A stretch of DNA of 64,000 nucleotides from Pseudomonadota bacterium (GCA_023422775.1 JAFAGM010000019.1:1-64000), one strand, 5' to 3'. Positions 36,993 through 44,654 are shown, numbered from the stretch's first letter. Program-made: numbers and translations. The notes: generated from the letters alone by a model not told the origin.

Positions 36993-37970
36993 CTAGGGCG
37001 AACCGAAGAAAACCCACGGCGGCAGCAACCTTTGCTGAGTCGCGGCTCCGCCCGAGATACCAGGCAGGCTTTGCTGCGGCTGGCCCGGGCTTTTGGGATC
37101 GACACCAGCCATCGAGGCGATCCATCTGGCGACGCCGCCTGACATCGGATTGGCGCTTGTAGAATTGCCGAAAGGCGGCACCACTGCGCCGAAGCCGGAC
37201 GCCCGCACCTGACCACCGTGTGCCTGATCCAGATGTTGAAGATGCTCTTTGATCGCAGGCGGTAGGGCAGCGGTAAAGCTCGGCAACAATCCAGATGGCG
37301 CGCTACCAGGATACGCAAATTCCCTGCGGCGAGCGGCGCTTAACTGTGCATCCGTGAAAGGATGGTAGACCCTCCCGATTCCCCGATCTGGACCCGCCTC
37401 GCCGGGCCGTCCATATCCGCGATACTGGATCTCATATTTCGAACCTTGGTCTTGAGGATCAAGTATTTGCCGCCCTATGGCGCGACTGCCTTCGATTAAT
37501 GGATTCTTGGTATTGTGTTCAAAATCAAAATTCGTATCGAGCGGCCTGATTTCGATTTTCCTGAACAACTTGGAACGATCCGGATTGACCACGACCTCTC
37601 CAGAAATCCTAGCACTTTCGTTGCCGAATGCGATTGCACGCAATGGATAGTCCGTCGAGCGCACATCTGTCCCATAGTGCGATATTCCGGCCTTCAAGGC
37701 ATCTTCCTCGGCGGCAAGCTTAGTCAAATCGTAGGTACCCGGAACAAGGTTTTGGTTGTCAATAATCTGATCCATGACTGGGAACATTCCAGGATGATAG
37801 TATCTGCCCGGCCCTTCCCCCATGTACCACGACATGTCCACATCAACAGGCTCGGGCGGACCAGCTACCGGCGTCGGCGAACCTGACGCAGAAGGCTGCG
37901 AGTAATGATCGAGAAATTGCCGCACGCTCCAACGCTGACCATTTGTCAACTTGGCCTCGGTTCCAGCCAC
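36993..37970 (-). CDS. Predicted effector-like protein of a duplicated two-gene module
   Basis: A 325-residue protein without recognised domain. The N-terminus KLTNGQRWSVRQFLDHYSQP is followed by a Pro-rich linker (PTPVAGPPEPVDVDMSW), a mixed middle with YEIQYRGYGRPGEAGPDRGI, and a Gly/Pro-rich C-terminus ending LLPPWVFFGSP. The first 35 residues recur in the 48-residue protein at 38605-38751, so the gene belongs to a repeated unit. Start is GTG with AGGAGAAG upstream. It follows a small membrane-anchored protein by 12 bp. An effector or toxin role is inference from layout only. Confidence 0.65.
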   Translation of the reverse strand: MAGTEAKLTNGQRWSVRQFLDHYSQPSASGSPTPVAGPPEPVDVDMSWYMGEGPGRYYHPGMFPVMDQIIDNQNLVPGTYDLTKLAAEEDALKAGISHYGTDVRSTDYPLRAIAFGNESARISGEVVVNPDRSKLFRKIEIRPLDTNFDFEHNTKNPLIEGSRAIGRQILDPQDQGSKYEIQYRGYGRPGEAGPDRGIGRVYHPFTDAQLSAARRREFAYPGSAPSGLLPSFTAALPPAIKEHLQHLDQAHGGQVRASGFGAVVPPFGNSTSANPMSGGVARWIASMAGVDPKSPGQPQQSLPGISGGAATQQRLLPPWVFFGSP

Positions 37971-37982
37971 ATTCTTCTCCTA

Positions 37983-38384
37983 TCACTCCACATCCTTGTA
38001 TGAATCATCGCCAAAGATCTCACCGCAGTTTGACATCTCCACGTGCGCAATCCGGTCTCGGTAACGGGTAGAAGCCTTTGTACGCAGATCAACAATCCAA
38101 ACAATCACCCCGAAGATGGTACGAGTTCTGACTGCGCGACAGCAATTCTCGGTCTCGTCGAGCGAATCCACAAATTCGTGTGCGCTTCCGAACGAATCGG
38201 AGCTGAACGACCTGTCTTTGACGATCCTCATTTTGGCGACTTCAATCGCGTCCAATCTGGATTGAATCGGACGGTCGTCAGCCGAACAGACATTATTTTT
38301 ACGGTAGGCGAAGTGGGTGAACCACACGACTAGCAGCCCGACTAGAAGGAGGACTACGTTCCTTGCACGAAGTATCTTTCCCAT
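37983..38384 (-). CDS. Small membrane-anchored protein, paralogue of 38764-39201
   Basis: A 133-residue protein with an N-terminal signal anchor (NVVLLLVGLLVVWFTHFAYR) and a probable periplasmic domain with cysteines in NNVCSADD, TENCCRAVRTR and MSNCGEIF. It aligns along its length with the 145-residue protein at 38764-39201 (shared FRARNVV or LRARNVV start, SFGSA-FVD, TENCC, MSNCG, SYKD). It lies just upstream of the 325-residue gene. Immunity-like or chaperone-like partnership is possible. Confidence 0.7.
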   Translation of the reverse strand: MGKILRARNVVLLLVGLLVVWFTHFAYRKNNVCSADDRPIQSRLDAIEVAKMRIVKDRSFSSDSFGSAHEFVDSLDETENCCRAVRTRTIFGVIVWIVDLRTKASTRYRDRIAHVEMSNCGEIFGDDSYKDVE

Positions 38385-38604
38385 CTTGACTATCCGGCAG
38401 CGATCGGCCGGGCTCCCAATTGCAGTCTATCTGTAACTCATCGAATAACCAACGAGTTCAGGCACCTGATCGATGGATCCGTAAATCGCATAGCGACTGT
38501 AATTCGCTCGACCGCCCGGATCTTTGCTTGCTTGATCACACTCGTCTCCGACCTAATCGGGCGATCCCCGGGAGGACAGAGGTTACTCTCTTGCGATCGG
38601 CGAT

Positions 38605-38751
38605 TCAGCAGGACGTATCCACCGTGACCGGCAAGGGTCGCCGAGCAACCGGGACCGGCGTACCCGACGCAGTGGGCTCGTAATAGTGATCGAGAAAGTT
38701 CTGCCACGTCCAGCGGTCGCCATTTGTCAGCTTGACTTCGTTGCCAGACAT
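38605..38751 (-). CDS. Truncated 48-residue paralogue of the 325-residue protein
   Basis: Reads MSGNEVKLTNGDRWTWQNFL, then DHYYEPTASGTPVPVARRPL, and stops. It matches the first about 40 residues of the protein at 36993-37970 (KLTNG-RW, FLDHY, P-ASG-P-PVA). GGGAAAGAAG precedes the ATG. The next 220 bp (38385-38604) have no intact gene and probably hold the decayed remainder. Confidence 0.7.
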   Translation of the reverse strand: MSGNEVKLTNGDRWTWQNFLDHYYEPTASGTPVPVARRPLPVTVDTSC

Positions 38752-38763
38752 GACTTCTTTCCC

Positions 38764-39201
38764 TTAATAGTCTGCATCCTTGTAGGATTCAGAAGTGGAA
38801 ATCACCCCGCAGTTCGACATCGCGACAAGGGCGGTATGGCTCATTTGACTTCTCGATGGTCGCCAGTACATGCCGGTTGGAGCAGATGAAATGCTCGCGC
38901 CCAGATGGACATCCCAGAAAGTCAGACCAATAATGTTGCGAGACCGAATTGCGTTACAGCAATTTTCCGTTCTCTCGAGGGCATCGACAAAATCAGGCGC
39001 GCTTCCGAAGCTCTTGGAGCTGAAGAATGGGTTCTTGACCATTTTCCTCTTCGCCACGGCAATCGCGTCTGCTTCTGACGCAATAGGATGATCTCCCGGT
39101 TCACAAAAATTGTTCGTGCGATAGACGAATTGAGCGATCCACACGAACAAGAAAATCGCCAACGCAGGGACCACATTCCTGGCGCGGAATATTTTCTTCA
39201 T
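38764..39201 (-). CDS. Small membrane-anchored protein, paralogue of 37983-38384
   Basis: A 145-residue protein starting MKKIFRARNVVPALAIFLFV, with one N-terminal membrane helix and a periplasmic domain containing NNFCEPGDHPI, RTENCCNAIRSRNI and AMSNCGVIS. It has an extra segment of about 12 residues before the last Cys compared with its paralogue. It lies 12 bp upstream of the truncated 48-residue gene, repeating the order seen downstream. Confidence 0.7.
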   Translation of the reverse strand: MKKIFRARNVVPALAIFLFVWIAQFVYRTNNFCEPGDHPIASEADAIAVAKRKMVKNPFFSSKSFGSAPDFVDALERTENCCNAIRSRNIIGLTFWDVHLGASISSAPTGMYWRPSRSQMSHTALVAMSNCGVISTSESYKDADY

Positions 39202-39337
39202 GTTTGTCCTCGATCCTTGGCAGGTACCAGCTCTTGCAGCTGCCGTTGGCCTCATTCACGAACGATGCGATGGCTTCAAGCGCATAGTTCCAGGGCTTCT
39301 TATGCAGAACCGTTGCTCCGCATGCGCAAGATCACTG

Positions 39338-39859
39338 TCAACATTTGCCCGATTTCCGCGCGTGATAAAGCGCCACCGCGTCCTTGATATCACCCGAACT
39401 CGACAGCCTGGCGCTAAGCGCCCGCAGATCCGCGTGTTGCCGTTCCGACGGCGAGCGCGCCGTTCCGGGCCGCAGCACCGGCGGCAGCGGCCTCGCAGCG
39501 GCCGCATCCTTTGCCTTCATCATCAGGCGATATTTCCCCGCGTCATCTTGAAGCCCACGGAAGATGATTAGCCCGTCGCCGGGAGTCTCGATCTTGTCGT
39601 TGAACAGCTTGAAGCCGCTGCCGACGCCAAGCGAGGCGATCTTGCTCTCGATCAGCCGCTTGGAGGATTGCGCCAGCGTCCGCTGCGCCTCGCGGATACA
39701 GACTGCGAGCGTGCCGCGCTCGGCCTGGCATGTCTCGACGAGAAGCTCGCCGAAGAAGTGTGATTTACCAGAGCCACGTCCTCCGTAAACCCCCTTGTAG
39801 CGCGCGGGCGCGAGCAACGGCTCGAAGACCTTCGCGGTCGGAATCCTTAGTATGGCCAA
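39338..39859 (-). CDS. Truncated phage terminase large subunit fused to another phage sequence
   Basis: Residues 1 to about 107 match a PBSX-type terminase ATPase: Walker A YGGRGSGKSHFFGE, CIREAQRTLAQSSKRLIESK and IIFRGLQDDAGKYR. After that the sequence switches to a basic Ala/Pro-rich part ending DLRALSARLSSSGDIKDAVA, which is not terminase. Full terminases have 400-550 residues including a nuclease, so DNA packaging is lost. The junction marks a deletion that joined two phage genes in frame. Confidence 0.8.
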   Translation of the reverse strand: MAILRIPTAKVFEPLLAPARYKGVYGGRGSGKSHFFGELLVETCQAERGTLAVCIREAQRTLAQSSKRLIESKIASLGVGSGFKLFNDKIETPGDGLIIFRGLQDDAGKYRLMMKAKDAAAARPLPPVLRPGTARSPSERQHADLRALSARLSSSGDIKDAVALYHARKSGKC

Positions 39860-39922
39860 TGACGCGTCCTGTTTGACAAGGGGGTCGAGCGCGCGCCGAT
39901 GGAATGGGGATCATTACACTCT

Positions 39923-40822
39923 CTACAGACGGCCGGTGAGCGCGCGAAACAACCAGGGTTGCGGCAGTCCGTTGCTTTCAAATTCGGTACCGTACTGCGG
40001 CAGCACACGCGGGTATGGATTCACGGAGTCGTTGCTAGCCAGCGCGGCGATTCGACCAGCGAGACCTCCTGGCGTTTCAGGAGAATGAAGACTGGGAAGT
40101 CGATCGGGTTGAGAAGACGCCATCACTCGACCGGAACTGCCAGATGGATAAATGCTTCCACCCAACGACGGATTGCGCGGCATGACACGACTGCCTGGGA
40201 CTCGCGCACTCTGATCATCATCGAAGCCAGTTGCTATCTTTTCAGACGATGGCTCCTCTACCGCGTTGCGGACGAACGCGGACGGTGGCTGGTTGGCTAT
40301 CCTCCGACTCAGGACTCGAATCGGCCTTCTGCCTGATGTCCGATATGATTCACCAGTTTGCGGCGTCGGCACCGGCGGCTGGGCCTCCAAGCCAATTGGC
40401 AGGGCACCATTGTTTAGAAATCTTGGGCTTATCACCCTGGGATCATCAATTGGATCGTCAGTATTCGGAGGATCGCGCCGAATACCATCTCTGCCTTCAC
40501 TATATCGTGCGGCTTCTTCGACCTGCTGTGTCGCTTGGCCGATCAAATCGATGATGGAATCCATGATCAAGCCAGGGTCGTCAGCAAATTGCTTCGATGC
40601 AATCACCCTGTCCTTGAATGTTTTCAGATCGTTGACCGTACTGTCTCCAAGCTCGCCTACCAGCGGCTTGCGCGGCCCAGCATCCCAATAAGATCCAGGA
40701 CCGTTGAGATAGTAATCGATAACGGCGTTTGCGTGAGCAATCATTTCGGCCCTATCCGCCTCGGTTATCGTAGTGGCTTTGAAACTTGGCGGGGGCAGCG
40801 GCTTTCTTTCTATCGGCGCCAT
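39923..40822 (-). CDS. Unknown protein in the prophage cargo segment
   Basis: A 299-residue protein. The N-terminus is Pro-rich (PIERKPLPPPSFKATTITEA), then helical to about residue 110, then a long low-complexity Pro/Arg/Ser region, and ends ESNGLPQPWLFRALTGRL. No domain is recognised. It lies between the TerS-like gene and the terminase fragment, where structural phage genes would not normally interrupt. Confidence 0.55.
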   Translation of the reverse strand: MAPIERKPLPPPSFKATTITEADRAEMIAHANAVIDYYLNGPGSYWDAGPRKPLVGELGDSTVNDLKTFKDRVIASKQFADDPGLIMDSIIDLIGQATQQVEEAARYSEGRDGIRRDPPNTDDPIDDPRVISPRFLNNGALPIGLEAQPPVPTPQTGESYRTSGRRPIRVLSRRIANQPPSAFVRNAVEEPSSEKIATGFDDDQSARVPGSRVMPRNPSLGGSIYPSGSSGRVMASSQPDRLPSLHSPETPGGLAGRIAALASNDSVNPYPRVLPQYGTEFESNGLPQPWLFRALTGRL

Positions 40823-41027
40823 GAAGATGATCCCAGTCGTTGCAATGCGGCCTCAAAAGTTCGCGAAAAGAACAGCCAGCCTAGCTAGGCTTCCGCTGGC
40901 TCCAGCGAATCAAAAACGGGGTTTCAAGGTTGGGCAGCTACGCTGCGGGCTTGCGTGCTGTTGCGCCGATCCGTCAAGCCTCAAGCGAAGACGGACACAA
41001 GCGAGCTAAATGCCGAAGTGTCCACCT

Positions 41028-41258
41028 TTACCCGGACGGCCCCTTTTTGGGCAGATGGAATTTCAGATAGAGAGCACCCACGCGTTCGTTCTGCACAAAC
41101 AAGCCGCCCCTGGCCCTGACTCCCTTGAAGAACGGCACTCGGAACGGCGGCTTGAATGGATCGATAGTTATGGAGTCTGTGGCATCGGCGGGTGACTTCT
41201 CTCTAACGCATGCACTGGATTCCAGTTGGATGCGCGGTCTTGGCGTCGAGACCATCAT
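41028..41258 (-). CDS. Short paralogue of the exported protein at 41293-41715
   Basis: A 76-residue frame whose last 40 residues, VPFFKGVRARGGLFVQNERV then GALYLKFHLPK, match the C-terminus of the upstream protein (VPLYKGMGPRGALFIENQRV). It lacks the signal peptide and Cys region, so it is a 5'-truncated duplicate. Whether it is translated is doubtful. Confidence 0.5.
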   Translation of the reverse strand: MMVSTPRPRIQLESSACVREKSPADATDSITIDPFKPPFRVPFFKGVRARGGLFVQNERVGALYLKFHLPKKGPSG

Positions 41259-41292
41259 TCCATTACCTTCGGAAGCGACGTTCGACGCGATT

Positions 41293-41715
41293 TCAGCGAA
41301 GATTGAACCTCAGATAAAGCGCCCCTACGCGTTGGTTCTCGATGAACAAGGCGCCCCTGGGTCCCATCCCTTTATACAGCGGCACATGACTTGGCTTCTC
41401 GGCACCGACAACGATCGAGCTCACAGGGCCTGCGAAATAGCAGCAATCCAGATTGTCGCCATCTAACCTTACGCGAGCAAACAGAGATTTGTCTCGGGAT
41501 ACTTCCACACGGACTGTCAGTCCCAGAGATTCCAACTTTCCTTTACATACTTCATCAAATCGACAACTGATGGTGCCCGCGTCTCTTCCTCGGTCTGTTT
41601 CGGCACCAAAGTCGAGGCTATAGCCGTCGGCGACAGCGGGGCTGTTCGACAGCAGAGTACCAACGACGCAAAGAGCCAGGATTGCCGTCATTGAATTTCG
41701 GGCGAACGATCGCAT
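41293..41715 (-). CDS. Predicted exported small protein, unknown function
   Basis: A 140-residue protein with a signal peptide (SMTAILALCVVGTLLSNSPA then VADGY). The mature part has Cys pairs (ISCRFDEVCKG and LDCCYFAGP) and ends in a beta-rich motif GALFIENQRVGALYLRFNLR. A truncated duplicate follows 34 bp downstream. Lower GC than the flanking core genes suggests transfer. Confidence 0.65.
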   Translation of the reverse strand: MRSFARNSMTAILALCVVGTLLSNSPAVADGYSLDFGAETDRGRDAGTISCRFDEVCKGKLESLGLTVRVEVSRDKSLFARVRLDGDNLDCCYFAGPVSSIVVGAEKPSHVPLYKGMGPRGALFIENQRVGALYLRFNLR

Positions 41716-41808
41716 TGCTCACTCTATACGTTGTTGAAGGGCGTGAGATTTCATAGAACATAAAGTGAACACAGTCAATTCATCGCATGGTCCGAAGCCG
41801 GAAGCGGT

Positions 41809-42060
41809 TCAAACATTTTCGTTGTCCGACCGTTCAGGACGAACAATGACTCGCTCGATCCGGTGAACTAGTTCGAACGCTCCGCTGTTATCCTGCGGCT
41901 GCGTGGCCTTGCCCCAGCCGCGATCCAGGATGGCGTTGGCGGCGGACACCCGCGCGGCAGGCGTCGCATCCTTGCACCGCATGATGCCGACGAGAACGCG
42001 GACGGCGGTTCTGGTGTGGCTCCTCGCTAAAGAGCGAATTTCTACAAGCGACTTGGCCAT
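41809..42060 (-). CDS. Terminase small-subunit-like protein
   Basis: An 83-residue helical protein: MAKSLVEIRSLARSHTRTAV and TPAARVSAANAILDRGWGKA, the latter typical of small TerS-like DNA-binding proteins next to large terminase genes in Bradyrhizobium prophages. Its start abuts the stop of the 53-residue gene upstream. The expected large terminase now begins 1.9 kb downstream, with foreign genes in between. Confidence 0.7.
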   Translation of the reverse strand: MAKSLVEIRSLARSHTRTAVRVLVGIMRCKDATPAARVSAANAILDRGWGKATQPQDNSGAFELVHRIERVIVRPERSDNENV

Positions 42061-42222
42061 TCAGGTTTCCCGGCTGGCCGGCCCGGCCTGCTTCTCCGCC
42101 CCTGCATCCACAGATGCAATCTTCGGGTCGCGCACGGCAGAGCGGAACGCAATTGTCGGAAAATCCGTTTGGGCGCGGTTGCGCTTCGGGGGCGGGATGA
42201 ACTGAATGATTTCGGTGCTCAC
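42061..42222 (-). CDS. 53-residue prophage protein
   Basis: Starts at a GTG with a strong GGAGGAG site: STEIIQFIPPPKRNRAQTDF, then a Ser/Ala-rich tail. It overlaps the stop of a 23-residue reading frame (GTGA) and abuts the TerS-like gene. Unknown function; the compact coupling supports translation. Confidence 0.65.
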   Translation of the reverse strand: MSTEIIQFIPPPKRNRAQTDFPTIAFRSAVRDPKIASVDAGAEKQAGPASRET

Positions 42223-42290
42223 GAGAACTCCTCCGATATGGCGATGAAAACGAGACCGACGAGCGCGAGCGATATCAGACAGGCGGTCAT
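42219..42290 (-). CDS. 23-residue single-helix membrane peptide
   Basis: Reads MTACLISLALVGLVFIAISE then EFS and a stop overlapping the next start. GGAGAG lies upstream of the ATG. Almost the entire peptide is one membrane helix. It could be a real microprotein or a translational leader for the next gene. Confidence 0.5.
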   Translation of the reverse strand: MTACLISLALVGLVFIAISEEFS

Positions 42291-42456
42291 CGGCGTCTCT
42301 CCAAAAAATGTGCGGCATGGTCGCGGGTGCAGGCGCAGACCATTTGGGGCGCGAACCTTATCCCGTTGGGGGCCGCGTGCGGCGGCGGTGACGATCCGCG
42401 CCGCAAGCCGGCGCGTTCGCGCGCGCCGGCCAATAGCCAATAGCTTATGGTTAAAA

Positions 42457-42640
42457 GGCTCGGACGACGGCATACCCACGACACCCAGGCGACGGGCGTA
42501 AGGAGATGCGGCGTCGTGCTGAGCAGCCGCCGTCCGATTCGAATATCTCAAAGAAAAAGCCCGCGACAGATTTCTCCATGCGGGCTTTACTAGTCTCGCG
42601 ATGTTGTCATTTAGCCAGTGATCTGCCCGACGTATCAAAC
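42457..42640. repeat. Direct repeat, copy 1 (about 184 bp)
   Basis: Begins GGCTCGGACGACGGCAT, includes a terminator hairpin and ends with a TTGCCCGACGnnTCAA-type motif (here ATCTGCCCGACGTATCAAA). Copy 2 at 43401-43585 follows the same order with roughly four bases in five identical by eye. No protein is supported in either copy. Confidence 0.75.
42553..42588 (-). terminator. Rho-independent terminator in direct repeat 1
   Basis: GCCCGC at 42559-42564 pairs with GCGGGC at 42580-42585. On the minus strand the stem is followed by TTTTTCTTT; on the plus strand by only TTT, so it acts mainly on minus-strand transcripts entering from the right. Confidence 0.7.
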
Positions 42641-42834
42641 GTCGACGCAGGAAGCGGCTCAATCACCTTCGTTGGCGAGATCTTCGTGATTTTGACTACG
42701 GATGCTGACCCGAAATCCGAACTGGCGACATATGCAGGATCATCGCCGCCAAATCGATGCAACCAGCGGAACCCCGCTTGCAGTTGGCAAGGATACAGCA
42801 CACATCGTCATTCGAGCCGGAGACGATCGAGTCG

Positions 42835-43262
42835 CTACTTGTTCACCCACCCAGCGCTGTGAGCGAGAGATTTTTTCTTGACTGCATCATACCCGAACTC
42901 AACTTGAACGTCGTTGCTCCAGAAGGCAACAAAGTAAGTCTTTGCCCGTGGACTGTAGGTTATTGGCCGGACAAACCGAGATCGGGTCGTTTCCACTAGC
43001 AGCAGGTCAACGTCACATCCCTCAAGAGGAGAGTATCGCTCATTGAGTTCGATGAAGGGCATGATCCAATTTTTTCTTTTGACAGCAACTGATCGATTTC
43101 AGCGATATAGGCCTTTGCTTTTTCCAAGCAGAGGACAGGATCGGCGCGAACAACCGACGGCTGCACAACCAGCAGCGAAGAAGCGGTAGCCAGCGAGAAC
43201 ATGATTGAACGCGCTAGCGAGATTGTCGCGTTCTGATGGGTCATTTTTCGAAGGCCACGCAT
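42835..43262 (-). pseudogene. Exported protein gene split by a frameshift at an A6 run
   Basis: The first frame (from 43262) has a signal peptide (ISLARSIMFSLATASSLLVV to VVRADP) and continues to KAYIAEIDQLLSKEK. At the T6 run 43070-43075 (A6 on the coding strand) the open frame changes. The second frame carries MPFIELNERYSPLEGCDVDL and FVAFWSNDVQVEFGYDAVKK to a stop at 42835. A one-base change restores a protein of about 143 residues. It may be a true mutation, a phase-variable tract or a sequencing error. Function is unknown. Confidence 0.7.
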
Positions 43263-43400
43263 GGTGCGGAATCAACCTGCCATTGAAGAACTCTATCGAG
43301 CATGTGAGGATTTCTCGTGCATTCTGCTCTGGATAGCATCCAATCTGGATAGCATCCAATGGTTTCAGGTTTTTTTGTGCAGGATTGTTGATGGAATGAA

Positions 43401-43585
43401 GGCTCGGACGACGGCACGCCCACGACGCCCAGGCGACGGGCGTTGGGGGATGTGGCGTCGTGCTGGGCGGCCGCCGTCCGATTGGGGGATTTCAAAGAAA
43501 AAGCCCGCGACGGATTTCTCCGTGCGGGCATCCACGATTTTTGCGATGATGTTATTTTGCCAGTGATTTGCCCGACGAGTCAAAT
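43401..43585. repeat. Direct repeat, copy 2 (about 185 bp)
   Basis: Same order as 42457-42640: the GGCTCGGACGACGGCA start, a GCGGGC hairpin and the TTTGCCCGACGAGTCAA motif at its end. The two copies flank the frameshifted exported-protein gene, so recombination between them could delete it. Confidence 0.75.
43494..43529 (-). terminator. Rho-independent terminator in direct repeat 2
   Basis: GCCCGC at 43503-43508 pairs with GCGGGC at 43524-43529; on the minus strand the stem is followed by TTTTTCTTTG. Confidence 0.65.
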
Positions 43586-43670
43586 CATCTTCGAACCGTT
43601 ACCGAACCGCGTAAAATGCAGCGGAATAGTTTCGACAAATTGAAACTGCTTTGAGCGATCATGCCAAAAG

Positions 43671-43702
43671 AAGAAAACCCGCGGCCGGTTTCGGCGCGGG
43701 CT
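43671..43702 (-). terminator. Probable third terminator of the repeat series
   Basis: On the minus strand a GC-rich stem (CCCGCG with CGCGGG) is followed by TTTTCTTCTTTT. It precedes another TTTGCCCGACGCGTCAA motif, as in the two larger copies. Confidence 0.5.
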
Positions 43703-43734
43703 CTGCGATATCGGCGATGGTGCCAGTGTGCCCC

Positions 43735-43757
43735 TGATTTGCCCGACGCGTCAAGCG
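43735..43757. repeat. TTTGCCCGACG motif, third copy
   Basis: TGATTTGCCCGACGCGTCAA, matching the ends of the two direct repeats; a fourth copy with TGTCAAACG lies at 44091-44113. This appears to be a short dispersed intergenic motif. Confidence 0.65.
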
Positions 43758-43854
43758 CTGACGCAACCAGATGAAGCACGGCGACATCGAAACCAAATCA
43801 ATGGACGCTGGATGCGTCATGCCGACGGCCAGTTGGAGCGCAAGGAGGCGTTCG

Positions 43855-44040
43855 ATGTATTTCGTTGCTGCCGTGCTCACGATTCTGTCAGGGGTGTTCT
43901 ATGCAGCAAGCCGACACGAGATCGGCTCGCTCGGCGTCACGATGTGCCAGTATGGCAGTCCGTTCTGCGACAATCCGCTGCTTGTGCTGGTGGGTGCAGG
44001 GTTGGCCGCCTGCTGGGCGACGTTCGTCAGCGTACGTTGA
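43855..44040 (+). CDS. Small membrane protein, unknown function
   Basis: A 61-residue protein with two hydrophobic segments (YFVAAVLTILSGVFYAAS and PLLVLVGAGLAACWATFVSV) and a Cys pair in TMCQYGSPFCDNP between them. AAGGAGG lies upstream of the ATG at 43855. It is flanked on both sides by the short TTTGCCCGACG repeat. Confidence 0.75.
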   Translation: MYFVAAVLTILSGVFYAASRHEIGSLGVTMCQYGSPFCDNPLLVLVGAGLAACWATFVSVR

Positions 44041-44090
44041 CGCACGTCCAGCGAGGCTTGCCGACTTTTGTGATGATGCAATTGTGCCCG

Positions 44091-44113
44091 TGATTTGCCC
44101 GACGTGTCAAACG
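44091..44113. repeat. TTTGCCCGACG motif, fourth copy
   Basis: TGATTTGCCCGACGTGTCAA followed by ACG, just after the small membrane protein gene. It closes the repeat-rich border of the prophage block. Confidence 0.65.
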
Positions 44114-44176
44114 CCGCGCGACTTCACGTGCCGCTTTTAGCCCCTCGCGATCGTCGCACCCGACCGCAATGCGATC

Positions 44177-44467
44177 CTACTGGCGAGGCGTTGGATTGGC
44201 CGGATTGACTGGCTTCGGCCCGGCTGGATCAGGCTCCACTTTCAGCTTCGGGTCGGTCGGCCTCACTTCGGCGCCCGCCGCCCGGGCAGCCTCGCTCGTA
44301 GTGCTGTAGTGCGCGGTGGCAGCCGGCCGTACCCTGAGCTTGTTCCACGGTCCATAGTCCACGATCAGGATGCTCAGCGTGCCGACAACGGCAACTGCAA
44401 TCGCGGCGAACAGCGGCGTGCCGCCACCGCGCCTCCTCTTGGTTTCGTCGGGATGAACTTGCGTCAT
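44177..44467 (-). CDS. Membrane-anchored protein, unknown function
   Basis: A 96-residue protein with a basic start (ETKRRRGGG), one membrane helix (PLFAAIAVAVVGTLSILIVD) and a Pro/Ala-rich outer tail (DPKLKVEPDPAGPKPVNPAN). No family is recognised. Confidence 0.65.
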   Translation of the reverse strand: MTQVHPDETKRRRGGGTPLFAAIAVAVVGTLSILIVDYGPWNKLRVRPAATAHYSTTSEAARAAGAEVRPTDPKLKVEPDPAGPKPVNPANPTPRQ

Positions 44468-44654
44468 TTCAATGCCGTAGACTGGTTTCCTCTGACGGAT
44501 TCAAATCCCGAGGGGAAAGAATGTTCCCTCATTTCTTCCATCAACCGGCCACGCGGTCGCGGAACAAATGGTCCTGCCCGGGCATTGTCAGGCATCAAGC
44601 GCAAGCGCGCCATTCGGCAGCCGTCCATCCGAAAGTGAGTTGCAGACCGTGAAC

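Noticed and set aside
32397..42290. Gene transfer agent cluster
   Set aside because: The holin resembles a GTA-type holin, but capsid, portal, protease and the GTA tail genes are absent, and a collar-type fibre and many unknown genes are present.
42219..42662. Minus-strand frame of about 147 codons across direct repeat 1
   Set aside because: Its similarity to the frame at 43241-43531 arises from the DNA repeat including a terminator hairpin, not from a conserved protein.
43241..43531. Minus-strand frame of about 96 codons across direct repeat 2
   Set aside because: Same reason: it reads through a terminator and a DNA repeat and lacks codon-level conservation with copy 1 outside the repeat.
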